From: JAADEM01 sp965371855
GTDB taxonomy: Bacteria > Bacteroidota > Bacteroidia > Bacteroidales > Marinilabiliaceae
Direction: 5' to 3'
Assembly (NCBI GenBank): GCA_965371855.1
Contig: CBDUZZ010000006.1
Coordinates: 33,933-97,932, forward strand
DNA length: 64,000 bases
Part shown: in pieces, positions 25,913 to 34,893 of the stretch
How the letters are laid out: the number at the start of each line of letters is the position of its first letter
Position numbering within the stretch: position 1 is the first letter of the stretch
Position numbers and translations under genes: made by a program
The notes under the pieces: generated by a model
What the model was told of the DNA's origin: nothing
What the model saw: the letters and a program-made list of their open reading frames with translations, nothing else
Databases searched by the model: none

Positions 25913-27673
25913 ATGAACATTAAAAAAATAATTATAGCAGGAATCTATTGTTTATCGGTATTTCCGGGATGGAGTCTTACCCGGGAAAAACTTCATCCAA
26001 ATGTCATAATTATAATGACAGATGATCAAGGTTATGGGGATTTGGGAATTACAGGAAATCCACATATAAAAACACCTGTAATTGATGAATTCGCGAGCAC
26101 CAGTATAAGGTTTAATAATTTCTATGTTTCGCCGGTATGTGCCCCAACCCGCTCAAGTCTGATGACCGGGCGTTTCTCATTACGTACCGGAATAAGAGAC
26201 ACATATAACGGTGGTGCTACAATGGCAGCAAATGAAATAACTATTGCTGAAATGCTGAAACAAGCTGATTACAAAACAGGTATTTTTGGCAAATGGCATT
26301 TGGGAGACAACTATCCGTCCAGGCCAAATGACCAGGGTTTTGACGAATCCCTGATACATCTTTCAGGAGGTATGGGACAAGTTGGTGATATTACTACCTA
26401 TTTTAAAAGGGATAGTAGTTATTTTGATCCCGTACTTTGGCATAATGGACAGACAGAAGCTTACGAAGGTTATTGTTCTGATATTTTCACCGAACAAGCC
26501 CTTGATTTTATCGAAAAGAACCGGCACTCACCCTTTTTCTGTTACCTCTCTTTTAACGCACCACACACCCCTTTGCAGGTACCCGATAAATACTATCAAC
26601 GATATAAAGACATTGATCCGTCTTCCGGTTTTGAGAATGACAATCGGCCATTTGTGAAAATGAGTGAAAAAGACAAAGAGGCTGCAAGAAAAGTGTATGC
26701 AATGGTCACAAATATTGATGATAACATTGGTAAGCTACTGCAAAAAATTGAGGAATTAAACATTGCAGACAATACATTGATAATTTTCATGACAGATAAT
26801 GGACCTCAGCAAACCAGGTATGTTGGAGGAATGCGCGGACGAAAAGGCAGCGTTTTTCGTGGAGGCATAAGGGTTCCTTTTTATATGAGGTATCCTGCAC
26901 TGTTTGAGGGAGAAAAAGATATTGAAACAACTGCAGCTCATATTGATATCTTGCCAACACTTTCGCAAATATGTCATGTCGATTTGCCAAATGACAGGGT
27001 GATTGATGGTAAAAGCCTTTTGCCGTTAATTGAGGGTGAACATGTTGACTGGGTAGACAGATCGTTGTTTTTTTACTGGACAAGACGTTATCCTGAACTA
27101 TACAATAATATGGCACTGCAAAAAGGATCTTATAAACTGGTTGGAAATACCGATTACAATGCTGCAATTGAGGATTTTGAATTGTATAATCTTGAAACAG
27201 ATCCATACGAACAGAACAATGTTGTGTTAGAAAACAGAAGTATTGCAGGAGATCTGAAATTTGAGCTTGACAAATTTTATAAAGAGTTGATAAACTCAGC
27301 TAATCTCATTAATCCACCACGGATCATAGTTGGAAACGAACATGAAAATCCAATAATTCTCAACAGAAACGATGCCGGTGGGGAGCGAGGTATTTGGGCT
27401 CAGGAAGAAATATATGGAAATTGGGAAGTAAGCATTTCGGAAGGCCATTATAATATTAAATTCAAATTTATTAAACCGGTTAAGGCAAATGGGCGAATGT
27501 ATCTTGAAACAGGAACAATTATCAACCAAATGAAAAACAGGAAAATAGATACAGATATCATTGAGTTGAAAAATGTATTCCTTCCTAAAATGAATTGCGA
27601 TTTTACACCTTTCTATTCAATAGGTTCAAAAAACATTTTTCCATTCTGGGTTGAAATAGAAAAGAAAGATTAA
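25913..27673 (+). CDS. Secreted sulfatase (S1 family)
   Basis: A 586-residue sulfatase with an N-terminal signal peptide. C76 in CAPTRSS lies in the C-x-P-x-R signature and would be converted to formylglycine by a maturase encoded elsewhere. Metal-binding acidic residues are in MTDDQGYGD (D37/D38) and FMTDNGPQ; GKWHLG and APHTPL are further active-site segments. The last 120 residues or so form an extra beta-rich domain. Such enzymes hydrolyse sulfate esters, often on polysaccharides, in the periplasm. The maturation is established for the family; the substrate here is unknown. Two DUF3857 genes follow at 10 and 5 bases. Confidence 0.92.
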   Translation: MNIKKIIIAGIYCLSVFPGWSLTREKLHPNVIIIMTDDQGYGDLGITGNPHIKTPVIDEFASTSIRFNNFYVSPVCAPTRSSLMTGRFSLRTGIRDTYNGGATMAANEITIAEMLKQADYKTGIFGKWHLGDNYPSRPNDQGFDESLIHLSGGMGQVGDITTYFKRDSSYFDPVLWHNGQTEAYEGYCSDIFTEQALDFIEKNRHSPFFCYLSFNAPHTPLQVPDKYYQRYKDIDPSSGFENDNRPFVKMSEKDKEAARKVYAMVTNIDDNIGKLLQKIEELNIADNTLIIFMTDNGPQQTRYVGGMRGRKGSVFRGGIRVPFYMRYPALFEGEKDIETTAAHIDILPTLSQICHVDLPNDRVIDGKSLLPLIEGEHVDWVDRSLFFYWTRRYPELYNNMALQKGSYKLVGNTDYNAAIEDFELYNLETDPYEQNNVVLENRSIAGDLKFELDKFYKELINSANLINPPRIIVGNEHENPIILNRNDAGGERGIWAQEEIYGNWEVSISEGHYNIKFKFIKPVKANGRMYLETGTIINQMKNRKIDTDIIELKNVFLPKMNCDFTPFYSIGSKNIFPFWVEIEKKD

Positions 27674-27683
27674 AATAAACAGT

Positions 27684-29648
27684 ATGAAAAAACTATATTT
27701 TGTAACATTAATATTTGCCGGACTGAGTGCTGTAGTAGTTGGTTCTCCGGTACGAACACTGATAAAAAATGCCGGTGGCAGCAGTAAGTATCCAGGAGCC
27801 GGTTATGTAGTTATCTTTGATAGTGCAAAAGTAGACATGAAGGAGTCAGGTCTTAGCTATTATAACGAGCATAAACTTATTAAGATTTTGAATTCGCGGG
27901 GGGGAAAGAAGTTTAATGTTTATAAATATGACTATGATCCGTTGTCTGCCTATGCTGAAATACAGAAGGTTATTATCTATTATAAAAATGGTGAAGAGAA
28001 AGTTCTGACAGTGAAAAACGAACTTGACTATCCTGCTCCTGCCGGCACTATTTTGTGGGGAGCACGTCAGAAGATGGTTGAGCTGGGAAGGCTTGAAGCG
28101 GGCGATGCATTTGAGATATTCCTTTTCAAAAAGGGTTTTACTTATGCTCTTCTCGGAAACAATGAACATGATGATGATCGGTACATCCCACCTATGCGGG
28201 GGCATTTTTATGATATTGTTCCGTTCTGGTCCGATACTTATGTGTTGAAAAAGGTGTATCAGGTTGCTATCCCCAACAGTAAAACCGTTCAGTATAAAAT
28301 TTACAATGGAGAAGTAAAAACTACAAAACATAACCTGGGTGAAAAAACTCTTTATCGCTTTGTCTTGAATAACATAAAACCATTTCAAAAAGAGTCAAAT
28401 ATGGTTGCTGTTTCTGATGTGGCTACAAAATTACTGCTCTCTACAGCTCCTGATTGGGAATCCAAATCAAAATGGTTTTATGGTGTAAATGAGGATTATG
28501 GCAGTTTTGAGTCTACCCCCGAAATAGACAGTAAAGTTACAGAAGTACTAATGGGAGCTCAAACGGAGATGGATTCTGTAAGCCTGCTTACGCATTGGGT
28601 AGCTGATGAGTTGAGGTATCTGGGGTTGTCGATGGGCAAAGGTGAGGGATATACACTGCATAAAGGGAGCATGAATTTCAACGATCGTTGTGGTGTGTGT
28701 AAAGATAAAGCGGGAATGCTTATCACAATGTTACGTAGTGCCGGGTTTGAGACTTATCCGGCAATGACAATGGCCGGTTCACGTATAGACCGTATTCCGG
28801 CTGACCAGTTTAACCACTCTGTTGTTGTGGTGAGGTTGTCTGACGGGGAGCTTCATTTGCTCGATCCTACATGGGTTCCGTTTGTAAGGGAGTTATGGTC
28901 AAGTGCTGAACAGCAGCAGAACTACCTGCCTGGTATTCCTGATGGTTCTGACTTGTTGGAAACACCGGTTTCTCCTGCTGAAAATCATTATGTGACAATT
29001 AGAGGTAATTCGGTTTTGAAGAGTAACGGCACATTAACGGGTGAGGTTGTTATAGAAGCGGAAGGACAGTCTGATGCTGCGCTAAGGAGGATGTTCACAA
29101 GTTCGTACAAAGCGTTATGGAAAGTAAATCTTGAAAGAGAACTTCTTACAATCTCTCCTCAGGCAAATATTTTATCAGTAGATTACGGTACCGATCCGTA
29201 TAATTATATGTCAGGCCCAATCAGGTTGAAAATTACTTTTGAAATACCTGATTATGCTATTGTTTCTGATAGTGAAATTATTTTTACTCCTCTTGGTGGT
29301 TCCGGTATTTTTAAGCGAGCTTTGGGAGAACTGTATATTAACCTATCGATAGATGAAAGAAACTATCCTTTCCGCGACAGATGTTCACGTAGTGTTGATA
29401 TTGAAGATAAAACAACACTTCCGGAGGGCTTTTCTCTGGCATGGAAACCGGATACAGAAAAGGTTGAAGGAGCTACAGCGTCGTTTGAGGGCAACATAGA
29501 CATGGAAAACAACACACTTATACTGAAAGAGAAGTTGCTGTTCAACAAACGTATTTATCAACCGGAGGACTGGCCGGATTATAAAAAAACTGCTGAGATG
29601 CAAAAGAAAATAGTTGATAACCCGGTGATTTTAAAAGCTAAAAAATAG
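27684..29648 (+). CDS. DUF3857/transglutaminase-like exported protein, triad intact
   Basis: A 654-residue exported protein with a signal peptide at the N terminus. A DUF3857 beta domain (about 30-260) precedes a transglutaminase-like core (about 285-400). The triad C339 (GVCKDKAG), H378 (FNHSVV) and D394 (LLDPTW) is complete, so cysteine-type catalysis is possible. A C-terminal beta region follows. These proteins occur widely in Bacteroidota, and their substrates are not established. It is 10 bases after the sulfatase and 5 bases before its paralogue. Confidence 0.85.
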   Translation: MKKLYFVTLIFAGLSAVVVGSPVRTLIKNAGGSSKYPGAGYVVIFDSAKVDMKESGLSYYNEHKLIKILNSRGGKKFNVYKYDYDPLSAYAEIQKVIIYYKNGEEKVLTVKNELDYPAPAGTILWGARQKMVELGRLEAGDAFEIFLFKKGFTYALLGNNEHDDDRYIPPMRGHFYDIVPFWSDTYVLKKVYQVAIPNSKTVQYKIYNGEVKTTKHNLGEKTLYRFVLNNIKPFQKESNMVAVSDVATKLLLSTAPDWESKSKWFYGVNEDYGSFESTPEIDSKVTEVLMGAQTEMDSVSLLTHWVADELRYLGLSMGKGEGYTLHKGSMNFNDRCGVCKDKAGMLITMLRSAGFETYPAMTMAGSRIDRIPADQFNHSVVVVRLSDGELHLLDPTWVPFVRELWSSAEQQQNYLPGIPDGSDLLETPVSPAENHYVTIRGNSVLKSNGTLTGEVVIEAEGQSDAALRRMFTSSYKALWKVNLERELLTISPQANILSVDYGTDPYNYMSGPIRLKITFEIPDYAIVSDSEIIFTPLGGSGIFKRALGELYINLSIDERNYPFRDRCSRSVDIEDKTTLPEGFSLAWKPDTEKVEGATASFEGNIDMENNTLILKEKLLFNKRIYQPEDWPDYKKTAEMQKKIVDNPVILKAKK

Positions 29649-29653
29649 AAGTT

Positions 29654-31462
29654 ATGCGCCATATATATATATTCATTCTGATAATTTCCGTTCTTTTTAC
29701 CGGATGTAAATATGACCCTTCTGCCTCTGATTATCCTGATGCTGATGCAGTTTATATCAATCTGACAAAAACATTTATTCTTAACAAAGACGGTAGTATT
29801 GTTGAGAAAATCGAAAAGAAACAGAAGCTTTTTACCTATCGTGCTTTTCAAAGTATGTTTGGCGAAACAAGAATTGCATATAATCCGGATTTCCAGTCTG
29901 TTAATGTAGATAAATCCTATACTGTAATGGAAGACGGGAAAAAGGTTGAAACTCCGTCAAACGGATATAATGAGGTTCTGCCACGGTACTGCGCAAATTC
30001 AAAATCGCACAACAGGATGCGTGAGTTGGTTGTATCTCACACTGCCCTGGAGCGAAATGCTGTAATAAACTGTAAATATGAAATTGTTACCACACGGGGT
30101 ATATTTCCCTTCTTAATGGGGAATGAGGTTCTTTTAAACTCCTGTCCTGTGGGAAATCTTAAAATAGAAGTACAGGTTCCTGCAGGAACTACATTAAGCT
30201 ATAGCCTGTTTGGTTATGACAAAGAACCGAAAATCACTCATGAAAATGAGAATGATATTTATGTGTGGACATTTAAGGATTTGCCTCAACACATTCGCGA
30301 ATCACACGAACAGAGATATAGCAAAGATATACCTAGGTTAGTTTTTTCAACCCAAGAGAGTAGAAAGGCACTAATAGATGAGTATGGAAATCAGGCAGCA
30401 TTCATGCAGGATAATCTTGAAATGCCGGAATCAGTTGAAAAGGCAATTGCAGGGCTGGACTCCGATCTCAAAAAAGCTCTTAAGATTCAGCAGATCGTTG
30501 TAGATGAACTGAACTTGCTTCACGTCACTGATAAGCTCATGGGTTTCCATTTCCGTTCGGCAAAATACATATGGGAGAGCAATTCGGGAACTGCCGTTGA
30601 GAAAGCAATCTTGATGTCATCTTTGTTAACATCAGCAGAGATAACTAATATAATTTGTCTGGGCTATCCTGACCTGCTTAATGATGATAAATCTCCACTT
30701 TTACTGGTCTCTTCTCCATTAGTTATTGTTAATGTTGAAGAGAAAAATCCGGTTTATCTGTCACCTGAATTTAAAAATTCAAACTTTGCAGAGGTGGGTA
30801 AGCCTGCATTTTCATGCATTCCCATAGGTAACAAAATAGAGCAAACATTAGATTTTCAGCCTGTAAAGGGAGAGATAAGTTTTTCGGGAGAACTGTCTTT
30901 ATCCGAAAGTTCTGTCTTGAGTGGTTTCTTTGTAGGCATTTTTAGAGGTAGCAGTAATCCGTACTTGAAGGTAGTAGTATCTGAAAATGCCATAAAAGGT
31001 ATGATGACGGGCTGGAAAGGGAAACTTGATTCATTAAGTGAGCGTGAGCTTAAAGTGGTGTATAATGGAGAAAAAAGTAGTCCGGAAAAGACAAAAGGAG
31101 ATTACTGTTTTGTGATCATTCCTTCAAGTGGAAACGGTATAATGTCGAAACATCTGTTGCCACTCAGCTTAGAACGTAAAACTGCATTTGATTTCGGACA
31201 TCCGCTAAAAGAGTCTTACAACTATACTTTAACCGTTCCTGAAGCATATGTGCTCATCAATAAAAAGACATCAAAAAATATAGAAACTCCCGTAGGAATG
31301 CTGTCTGTAGACATTGAACAAAATGGCAATGCGATAAGAATTAGTAAGTCTATAGAAATCACCAAAACTATTATCCCTGTTGCTGACTATAATAGTTTTA
31401 AAAATTTGATTACGGAATGGAGTCTTAAAAAATATAATCAATTGGTATTTAGGATGAAGTAG
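29654..31462 (+). CDS. DUF3857 lipoprotein with degenerate transglutaminase core
   Basis: A 602-residue lipoprotein (SVLFTGCKYD) of the same architecture as the preceding gene product: a DUF3857 beta domain followed by a transglutaminase-like core and a beta C terminus. At the place of the catalytic Cys the sequence reads SGTAVEKAILMSSLL, with Ala for Cys, and no matching His or Asp motif follows. It is likely a non-catalytic partner tethered to a membrane. The frame is intact and the genes are tightly linked, so co-expression with the active paralogue is expected. Confidence 0.75.
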   Translation: MRHIYIFILIISVLFTGCKYDPSASDYPDADAVYINLTKTFILNKDGSIVEKIEKKQKLFTYRAFQSMFGETRIAYNPDFQSVNVDKSYTVMEDGKKVETPSNGYNEVLPRYCANSKSHNRMRELVVSHTALERNAVINCKYEIVTTRGIFPFLMGNEVLLNSCPVGNLKIEVQVPAGTTLSYSLFGYDKEPKITHENENDIYVWTFKDLPQHIRESHEQRYSKDIPRLVFSTQESRKALIDEYGNQAAFMQDNLEMPESVEKAIAGLDSDLKKALKIQQIVVDELNLLHVTDKLMGFHFRSAKYIWESNSGTAVEKAILMSSLLTSAEITNIICLGYPDLLNDDKSPLLLVSSPLVIVNVEEKNPVYLSPEFKNSNFAEVGKPAFSCIPIGNKIEQTLDFQPVKGEISFSGELSLSESSVLSGFFVGIFRGSSNPYLKVVVSENAIKGMMTGWKGKLDSLSERELKVVYNGEKSSPEKTKGDYCFVIIPSSGNGIMSKHLLPLSLERKTAFDFGHPLKESYNYTLTVPEAYVLINKKTSKNIETPVGMLSVDIEQNGNAIRISKSIEITKTIIPVADYNSFKNLITEWSLKKYNQLVFRMK

Positions 31463-31495
31463 GTATCGAGCATAAGGCATTGAATTAAGTCATGG

Positions 31496-31630
31496 ATGAG
31501 GCTGTCCAAAAAGTCGTCATTCCGAGTGGAGCGAAGGAATCTCACAAAACTAAACTGCTGTAATTCTACAGATTGCTTCTTCGTTCCTCATCGCAATGAC
31601 GTCAAGTTCTTTCTTTTTGGACAGCCTCAT
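31496..31630. repeat. Palindromic MITE-like element 1 in gene-free gap 31463-31900
   Basis: Perfect 18-base terminal inverted repeats (31496-31513 and 31613-31630; outer part ATGAGGCTGTCC) enclose an imperfect palindrome of the type GTCATTCCGAG...GCAATGAC with an AATCT/AGATT core. The whole 135 bases could fold as one hairpin. It has no coding capacity. This fits a non-autonomous insertion element or a REP-like repeat. The rest of the gap contains only an operator-like palindrome. Confidence 0.82.
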
Positions 31631-31830
31631 TCGTGGCTTAATTCCATTTTAAATCCATATTTAGATCATTCCTGACAGTGATTCTCCCTTGCATTTTATT
31701 TCTGTCTTATTAGTCAGATCTTCCTTTGATTCTCCCCTAAAAAGAAATATTATCCTAAAAAATTATTGCGTTTCCTTTAAAATGGTTGTAACTTAATTGG
31801 GTTTTAAGCAGTTAGGCGTAAAAACTATCA

Positions 31831-31850
31831 GCGGATAATCTGGATTATCC
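31831..31850. promoter_or_regulatory. Operator-like palindrome before the amidase operon
   Basis: CGGATAATC and GATTATCCG are exact complements separated by two bases. It lies 50 bases before the chosen amidase start, has no following T run, and could be the binding site of a dimeric regulator or overlap the promoter. Confidence 0.4.
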
Positions 31851-31900
31851 GTGTAACTGTTATGCAGTCTACGTTATCGGAGAATTTAAAATTTAATAAA

Positions 31901-32722
31901 ATGGAAATAAAAAGCAATCATCTGCTGGATGGCGACAACATTACTCATCTTGATTGTCCCAAAAACAAAGTGAAATTTGCTTCAGGAGAATTAGATACAA
32001 TAGTGATACACTATACAGCAGGAAGTAGTGCCGAATCTTCTGCAAACTATTTGTGTAAAGAAGGTTTGTTAGCTTCAGCCCACATTGTAATTGGCCGCGA
32101 AGGAGAAATTTATCAACTGGTTCCTTTTAATATTGTATCCTGGCATGCAGGTGAGAGTCAGTATGCAGGCAGAGAGGGACTAAATAAATATTCCATTGGT
32201 ATCGAGCTGGATAATGCCGGAGAGCTTACGAAAGTAGGTTCTGAATATCAGGCCTATTTTGGAAGAAAATATCAGGTAAATGATGTTGTAACGGCTCCAC
32301 ACCGAAACGATACTTCCCATAAAAAAAGATATTGGCATGGTTATACCGAGAAACAGATAGAGAGATGTCGTAAGGTTTGTGAAATGCTGATCAGCAAGTA
32401 TAAAATTAAAACAATTGTCGGCCATGAAGAGATATCTCCGCAACGCAAAACCGATCCGGGCCCTGCTTTTCCTTTAGATAAGTTCAGGTATAACCTTCTT
32501 TCACAAAACAGGTCTGACGAAACTGAGACTATTAAAAAAGATGGTGAAGTAGTTGCCAGTTCACTTAACATAAGAGAAGATGCAGGCGTTAATTTCAAAA
32601 AAGTTGCCAAACCTCTTTTACGAGGGAAAAAAGTGAAGGTGCTGGAAGAGCGTAACGGCTGGTATAAAGTTGAAACCACCATTGAAGGTTGGGTAAGTAA
32701 AGGGCATATTAAAATTGACTAA
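31901..32722 (+). CDS. N-acetylmuramoyl-L-alanine amidase with SH3 domain
   Basis: A 273-residue protein with an amidase_2 (AmpD-type) domain (about 25-200) and a C-terminal SH3b domain (about 217-273). Zinc ligands appear as H37 (IVIHYTAG), H175 (VGHEEIS) and D185 (KTDPGPAF). It would cut the bond between muramic acid and the stem peptide of peptidoglycan. No signal peptide is seen. ATG 31901 was chosen because it begins right before the conserved domain; ATG 31862 would add 13 residues. It heads a compact six-gene + strand run. Confidence 0.88.
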   Translation: MEIKSNHLLDGDNITHLDCPKNKVKFASGELDTIVIHYTAGSSAESSANYLCKEGLLASAHIVIGREGEIYQLVPFNIVSWHAGESQYAGREGLNKYSIGIELDNAGELTKVGSEYQAYFGRKYQVNDVVTAPHRNDTSHKKRYWHGYTEKQIERCRKVCEMLISKYKIKTIVGHEEISPQRKTDPGPAFPLDKFRYNLLSQNRSDETETIKKDGEVVASSLNIREDAGVNFKKVAKPLLRGKKVKVLEERNGWYKVETTIEGWVSKGHIKID

Positions 32723-32723
32723 A

Positions 32724-33446
32724 ATGAACAGGATTCTGTTGTTGATACTAATTGCCGGATTAACATTCCTGATTGTATTGTTTGCCGTTAAACCGGAACT
32801 GCTTGAAAGCGTATGGCTATGGCTTATCGGACTGTCAGGTGCAATTGTTAAGGCTTTTCAACTGCTCATTGAATTCTTTAAAGATAAGTTTTCCGGTGAT
32901 AAAGAAACATCGGAAAAGAAGGATTCAGGAGATTCAAATCAGCCAATGGCTGAATCATCAGTAGAATCATTTAGTGGCATTACTTTAAAGCTTTTAAGAT
33001 ATAACAATGATGGAACAACAATGGTTGGTATGCTGTATATCGATAATACGCATTATTGTTATACTCTTGAAAATTCAAATCATAATACTGAGGTTAGTTC
33101 CGGAAAACTATTAAATGCGGGGAGTTATCCAATTCAATTCTTAAAAGAGGATACAGAGTTAACTTTAAAATACAAAGAGAAGTATTATGAATGGTTTATA
33201 TGGCATTTACAGATTAAGAATGTTCCGGAGTCAGACACGGTATTAATTCATGATGCCGGTAATCATACAGATACAACCGGGTTGCTGGTATTTAATAGTT
33301 TGAACATTGGTAATAAAAAATCATTCCTTTCGAATTCAAGAGAAACATATCGCCGATTGTATGAATTTTTAAGTGAGAAACTGAATAATAATATTCCGGT
33401 AAGAATCATTATTTACGATGAAAAATGGGTAGAAAAATTAAATTAA
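32724..33446 (+). CDS. DUF5675-family protein with N-terminal membrane segment
   Basis: A 240-residue protein read from ATG 32724, 1 base after the amidase stop (an in-frame TTG at 32715 is the alternative). It has one or two N-terminal hydrophobic helices (about 3-45), a Lys/Ser-rich linker and a C-terminal domain (about 85-240) with LKLLRYNNDGTTMVGMLYI, YCYTLEN and LIHDAGNHTDTTGLL, which I recognise as DUF5675. The family is found near phage and peptidoglycan genes, and its activity is not established to my knowledge. Placement after an amidase suggests a cell-wall role. Confidence 0.75.
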   Translation: MNRILLLILIAGLTFLIVLFAVKPELLESVWLWLIGLSGAIVKAFQLLIEFFKDKFSGDKETSEKKDSGDSNQPMAESSVESFSGITLKLLRYNNDGTTMVGMLYIDNTHYCYTLENSNHNTEVSSGKLLNAGSYPIQFLKEDTELTLKYKEKYYEWFIWHLQIKNVPESDTVLIHDAGNHTDTTGLLVFNSLNIGNKKSFLSNSRETYRRLYEFLSEKLNNNIPVRIIIYDEKWVEKLN

Positions 33447-33452
33447 AATATC

Positions 33453-34220
33453 ATGGCTGAATTAAGTGCATTAGAACGGGCAATTATAAATAAAAAGCGT
33501 CGCAATCATCTGTTCTTAGGTCTCATGGGAGTTGTTATGTTGATAGTTCTTATTCCCATTGTTTGTGTTATTGTTCGAATATTTGGAGGGGGTAATGATG
33601 AATTGTATCAACTTGTAGCACTTCTTATAATGCTTGTCTGGTTTGGCGGGCTAAGTGCATATTATGCCTGGTCAATATATTTTTATAATATCAACCGGGG
33701 ATTAACTGATGAAAGTTGGGCAGAGTGGCGAGAGAAGAACAAATATTCACCAGATGGATCTAACGCCTTTCCGGCTGAAAATCCTCATGCTGAGGAAACA
33801 CTGGGGCTGCCAAAAGGAACAATACGAGGAACACTGGCTCTTACGCTCATGGTTGGAGGGCTGGCAATGACTATTGCAGCTTTAGGCATGGAAAACTCCA
33901 TAAAAGAAGATACTTTCCTGGTGGATAATTTTGACTTCTTTAAAACGGCTTTCCTGATGATGATTGCATTCTACTTTGGAAATAAATCGTTGGAGATGAT
34001 AGGGTATAAGAGCAAAAAGATATACAGTGCTAATGATGTTAACAAAGAAGCGGCTAATCAGCAATCATCCCAACAACCAATACCTGTTGCTCCATCGAAT
34101 GATGGAGGGATACTAAATAATGTATTAGGGAATGGAGATTCAGGGCAGACGTTAAATGATGGTGATGAAAATAAAGATACGGTTGATAACGAATTTGATT
34201 ATCCCGGTGCGGTGCAATAA
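33453..34220 (+). CDS. Four-helix membrane protein of unknown function
   Basis: A 255-residue protein with two pairs of hydrophobic helices (about 18-44 and 52-77, then 127-148 and 163-180). A Gln/Ser/Asp-rich low-complexity tail of about 60 residues follows and is probably disordered. Between the pairs lies a conserved-looking segment GLPKGTIRGTLALTLMVGG. No family recognised. It is 6 bases after the DUF5675 gene and may form the membrane base of an envelope complex (inference). Confidence 0.65.
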   Translation: MAELSALERAIINKKRRNHLFLGLMGVVMLIVLIPIVCVIVRIFGGGNDELYQLVALLIMLVWFGGLSAYYAWSIYFYNINRGLTDESWAEWREKNKYSPDGSNAFPAENPHAEETLGLPKGTIRGTLALTLMVGGLAMTIAALGMENSIKEDTFLVDNFDFFKTAFLMMIAFYFGNKSLEMIGYKSKKIYSANDVNKEAANQQSSQQPIPVAPSNDGGILNNVLGNGDSGQTLNDGDENKDTVDNEFDYPGAVQ

Positions 34221-34224
34221 AACT

Positions 34225-34274
34225 TAAAAACTTAACCGCAAAGGACGCAATTAATTTTTGTAACCCTTGCGGTA
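34225..34274. repeat. Short inverted repeat of the ACCGCAAAGG type
   Basis: ACCGCAAAGG and CCCTTGCGGT face each other in the 57-base gap before the DUF4230 gene, with nine of ten bases pairing. Related CCTTGCGA/GTTGCGGT words occur at 55266-55303, so it seems to be a recurring intergenic sequence. Confidence 0.5.
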
Positions 34275-34277
34275 AAA

Positions 34278-34883
34278 ATGAATCTTAAACGAATGAAAAA
34301 ACTACTATATATATTGATTGTTTTGATGCTTTCGGGAGGCACAGGGTGCAAGAAAGCCAAGAGGCCTTTGGTGGTAAGTAAAATTAAAAGTACTGCCAAG
34401 CTGGCAACCACCGAAACCATTATCGATAAGGTTGTGGTGGGAGACAAAGAACGATTGATATTTGGATTGGTAAAGATTAGTAATGCCGAATTCGTGGCCT
34501 ATTCTGAGGCAACTGTGAAAACCGGAATCGACCTTACAAAACTTAAGCGGAGTGATGTTGTAATTGATGGAGATATAATTGAGATAAAGCTGCCTCCGGT
34601 TGAAGTGCTGGACTTTGCTTATCCTTTTGAGAAATTCAAAATAGATAAAATCCTTTCAGATAATGACCTTTTAAATAGGATTGATGTGATAGATCAGGAG
34701 AATTTTTTCAGAAAAGCTGAGATTGATATCAGGAAACATTTAAAATATATGGGTATAATTGAACAGACACAGGAAAATACCCGAAAGTTAATGGAAGGAA
34801 TGCTGAAAAATATGGGATACGAAGAGATCTATATCTCCTTTGTTGACTCCGCAGAACTGATACAGCAGGTTATAGTTAATTAG
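34278..34883 (+). CDS. DUF4230-like lipoprotein
   Basis: A 201-residue lipoprotein: signal segment LLYILIVLMLSGGTGC with the lipidated Cys at about residue 24. The body carries the DUF4230 pattern: a strand near LIFGLVKISNAEF, the ATVKTGIDLTKLKRSDVVIDGDIIEIKLPPVEVL core and an amphipathic helix of the type RKAEIDIRKHL. The function of this family is unknown. The start may be ATG 34278 or 34293. It lies directly before a larger protein of related pattern. Confidence 0.75.
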   Translation: MNLKRMKKLLYILIVLMLSGGTGCKKAKRPLVVSKIKSTAKLATTETIIDKVVVGDKERLIFGLVKISNAEFVAYSEATVKTGIDLTKLKRSDVVIDGDIIEIKLPPVEVLDFAYPFEKFKIDKILSDNDLLNRIDVIDQENFFRKAEIDIRKHLKYMGIIEQTQENTRKLMEGMLKNMGYEEIYISFVDSAELIQQVIVN

Positions 34884-34893
34884 ATATAAAACA

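Noticed and set aside
26787..27206. A 139-codon - strand frame inside the sulfatase gene
   Set aside because: The + strand sulfatase has all catalytic motifs over the same bases; the - strand frame has none.
27846..28388. A 180-codon - strand frame inside the first transglutaminase-like gene
   Set aside because: It is the antisense of a gene with a complete signal peptide and triad; the translated product is Phe/Ile-rich without domains.
34225..34274. The ACCGCAAAGG inverted repeat as a riboswitch
   Set aside because: A single short hairpin without further conserved structure, with similar words elsewhere in the window; more likely a dispersed repeat.
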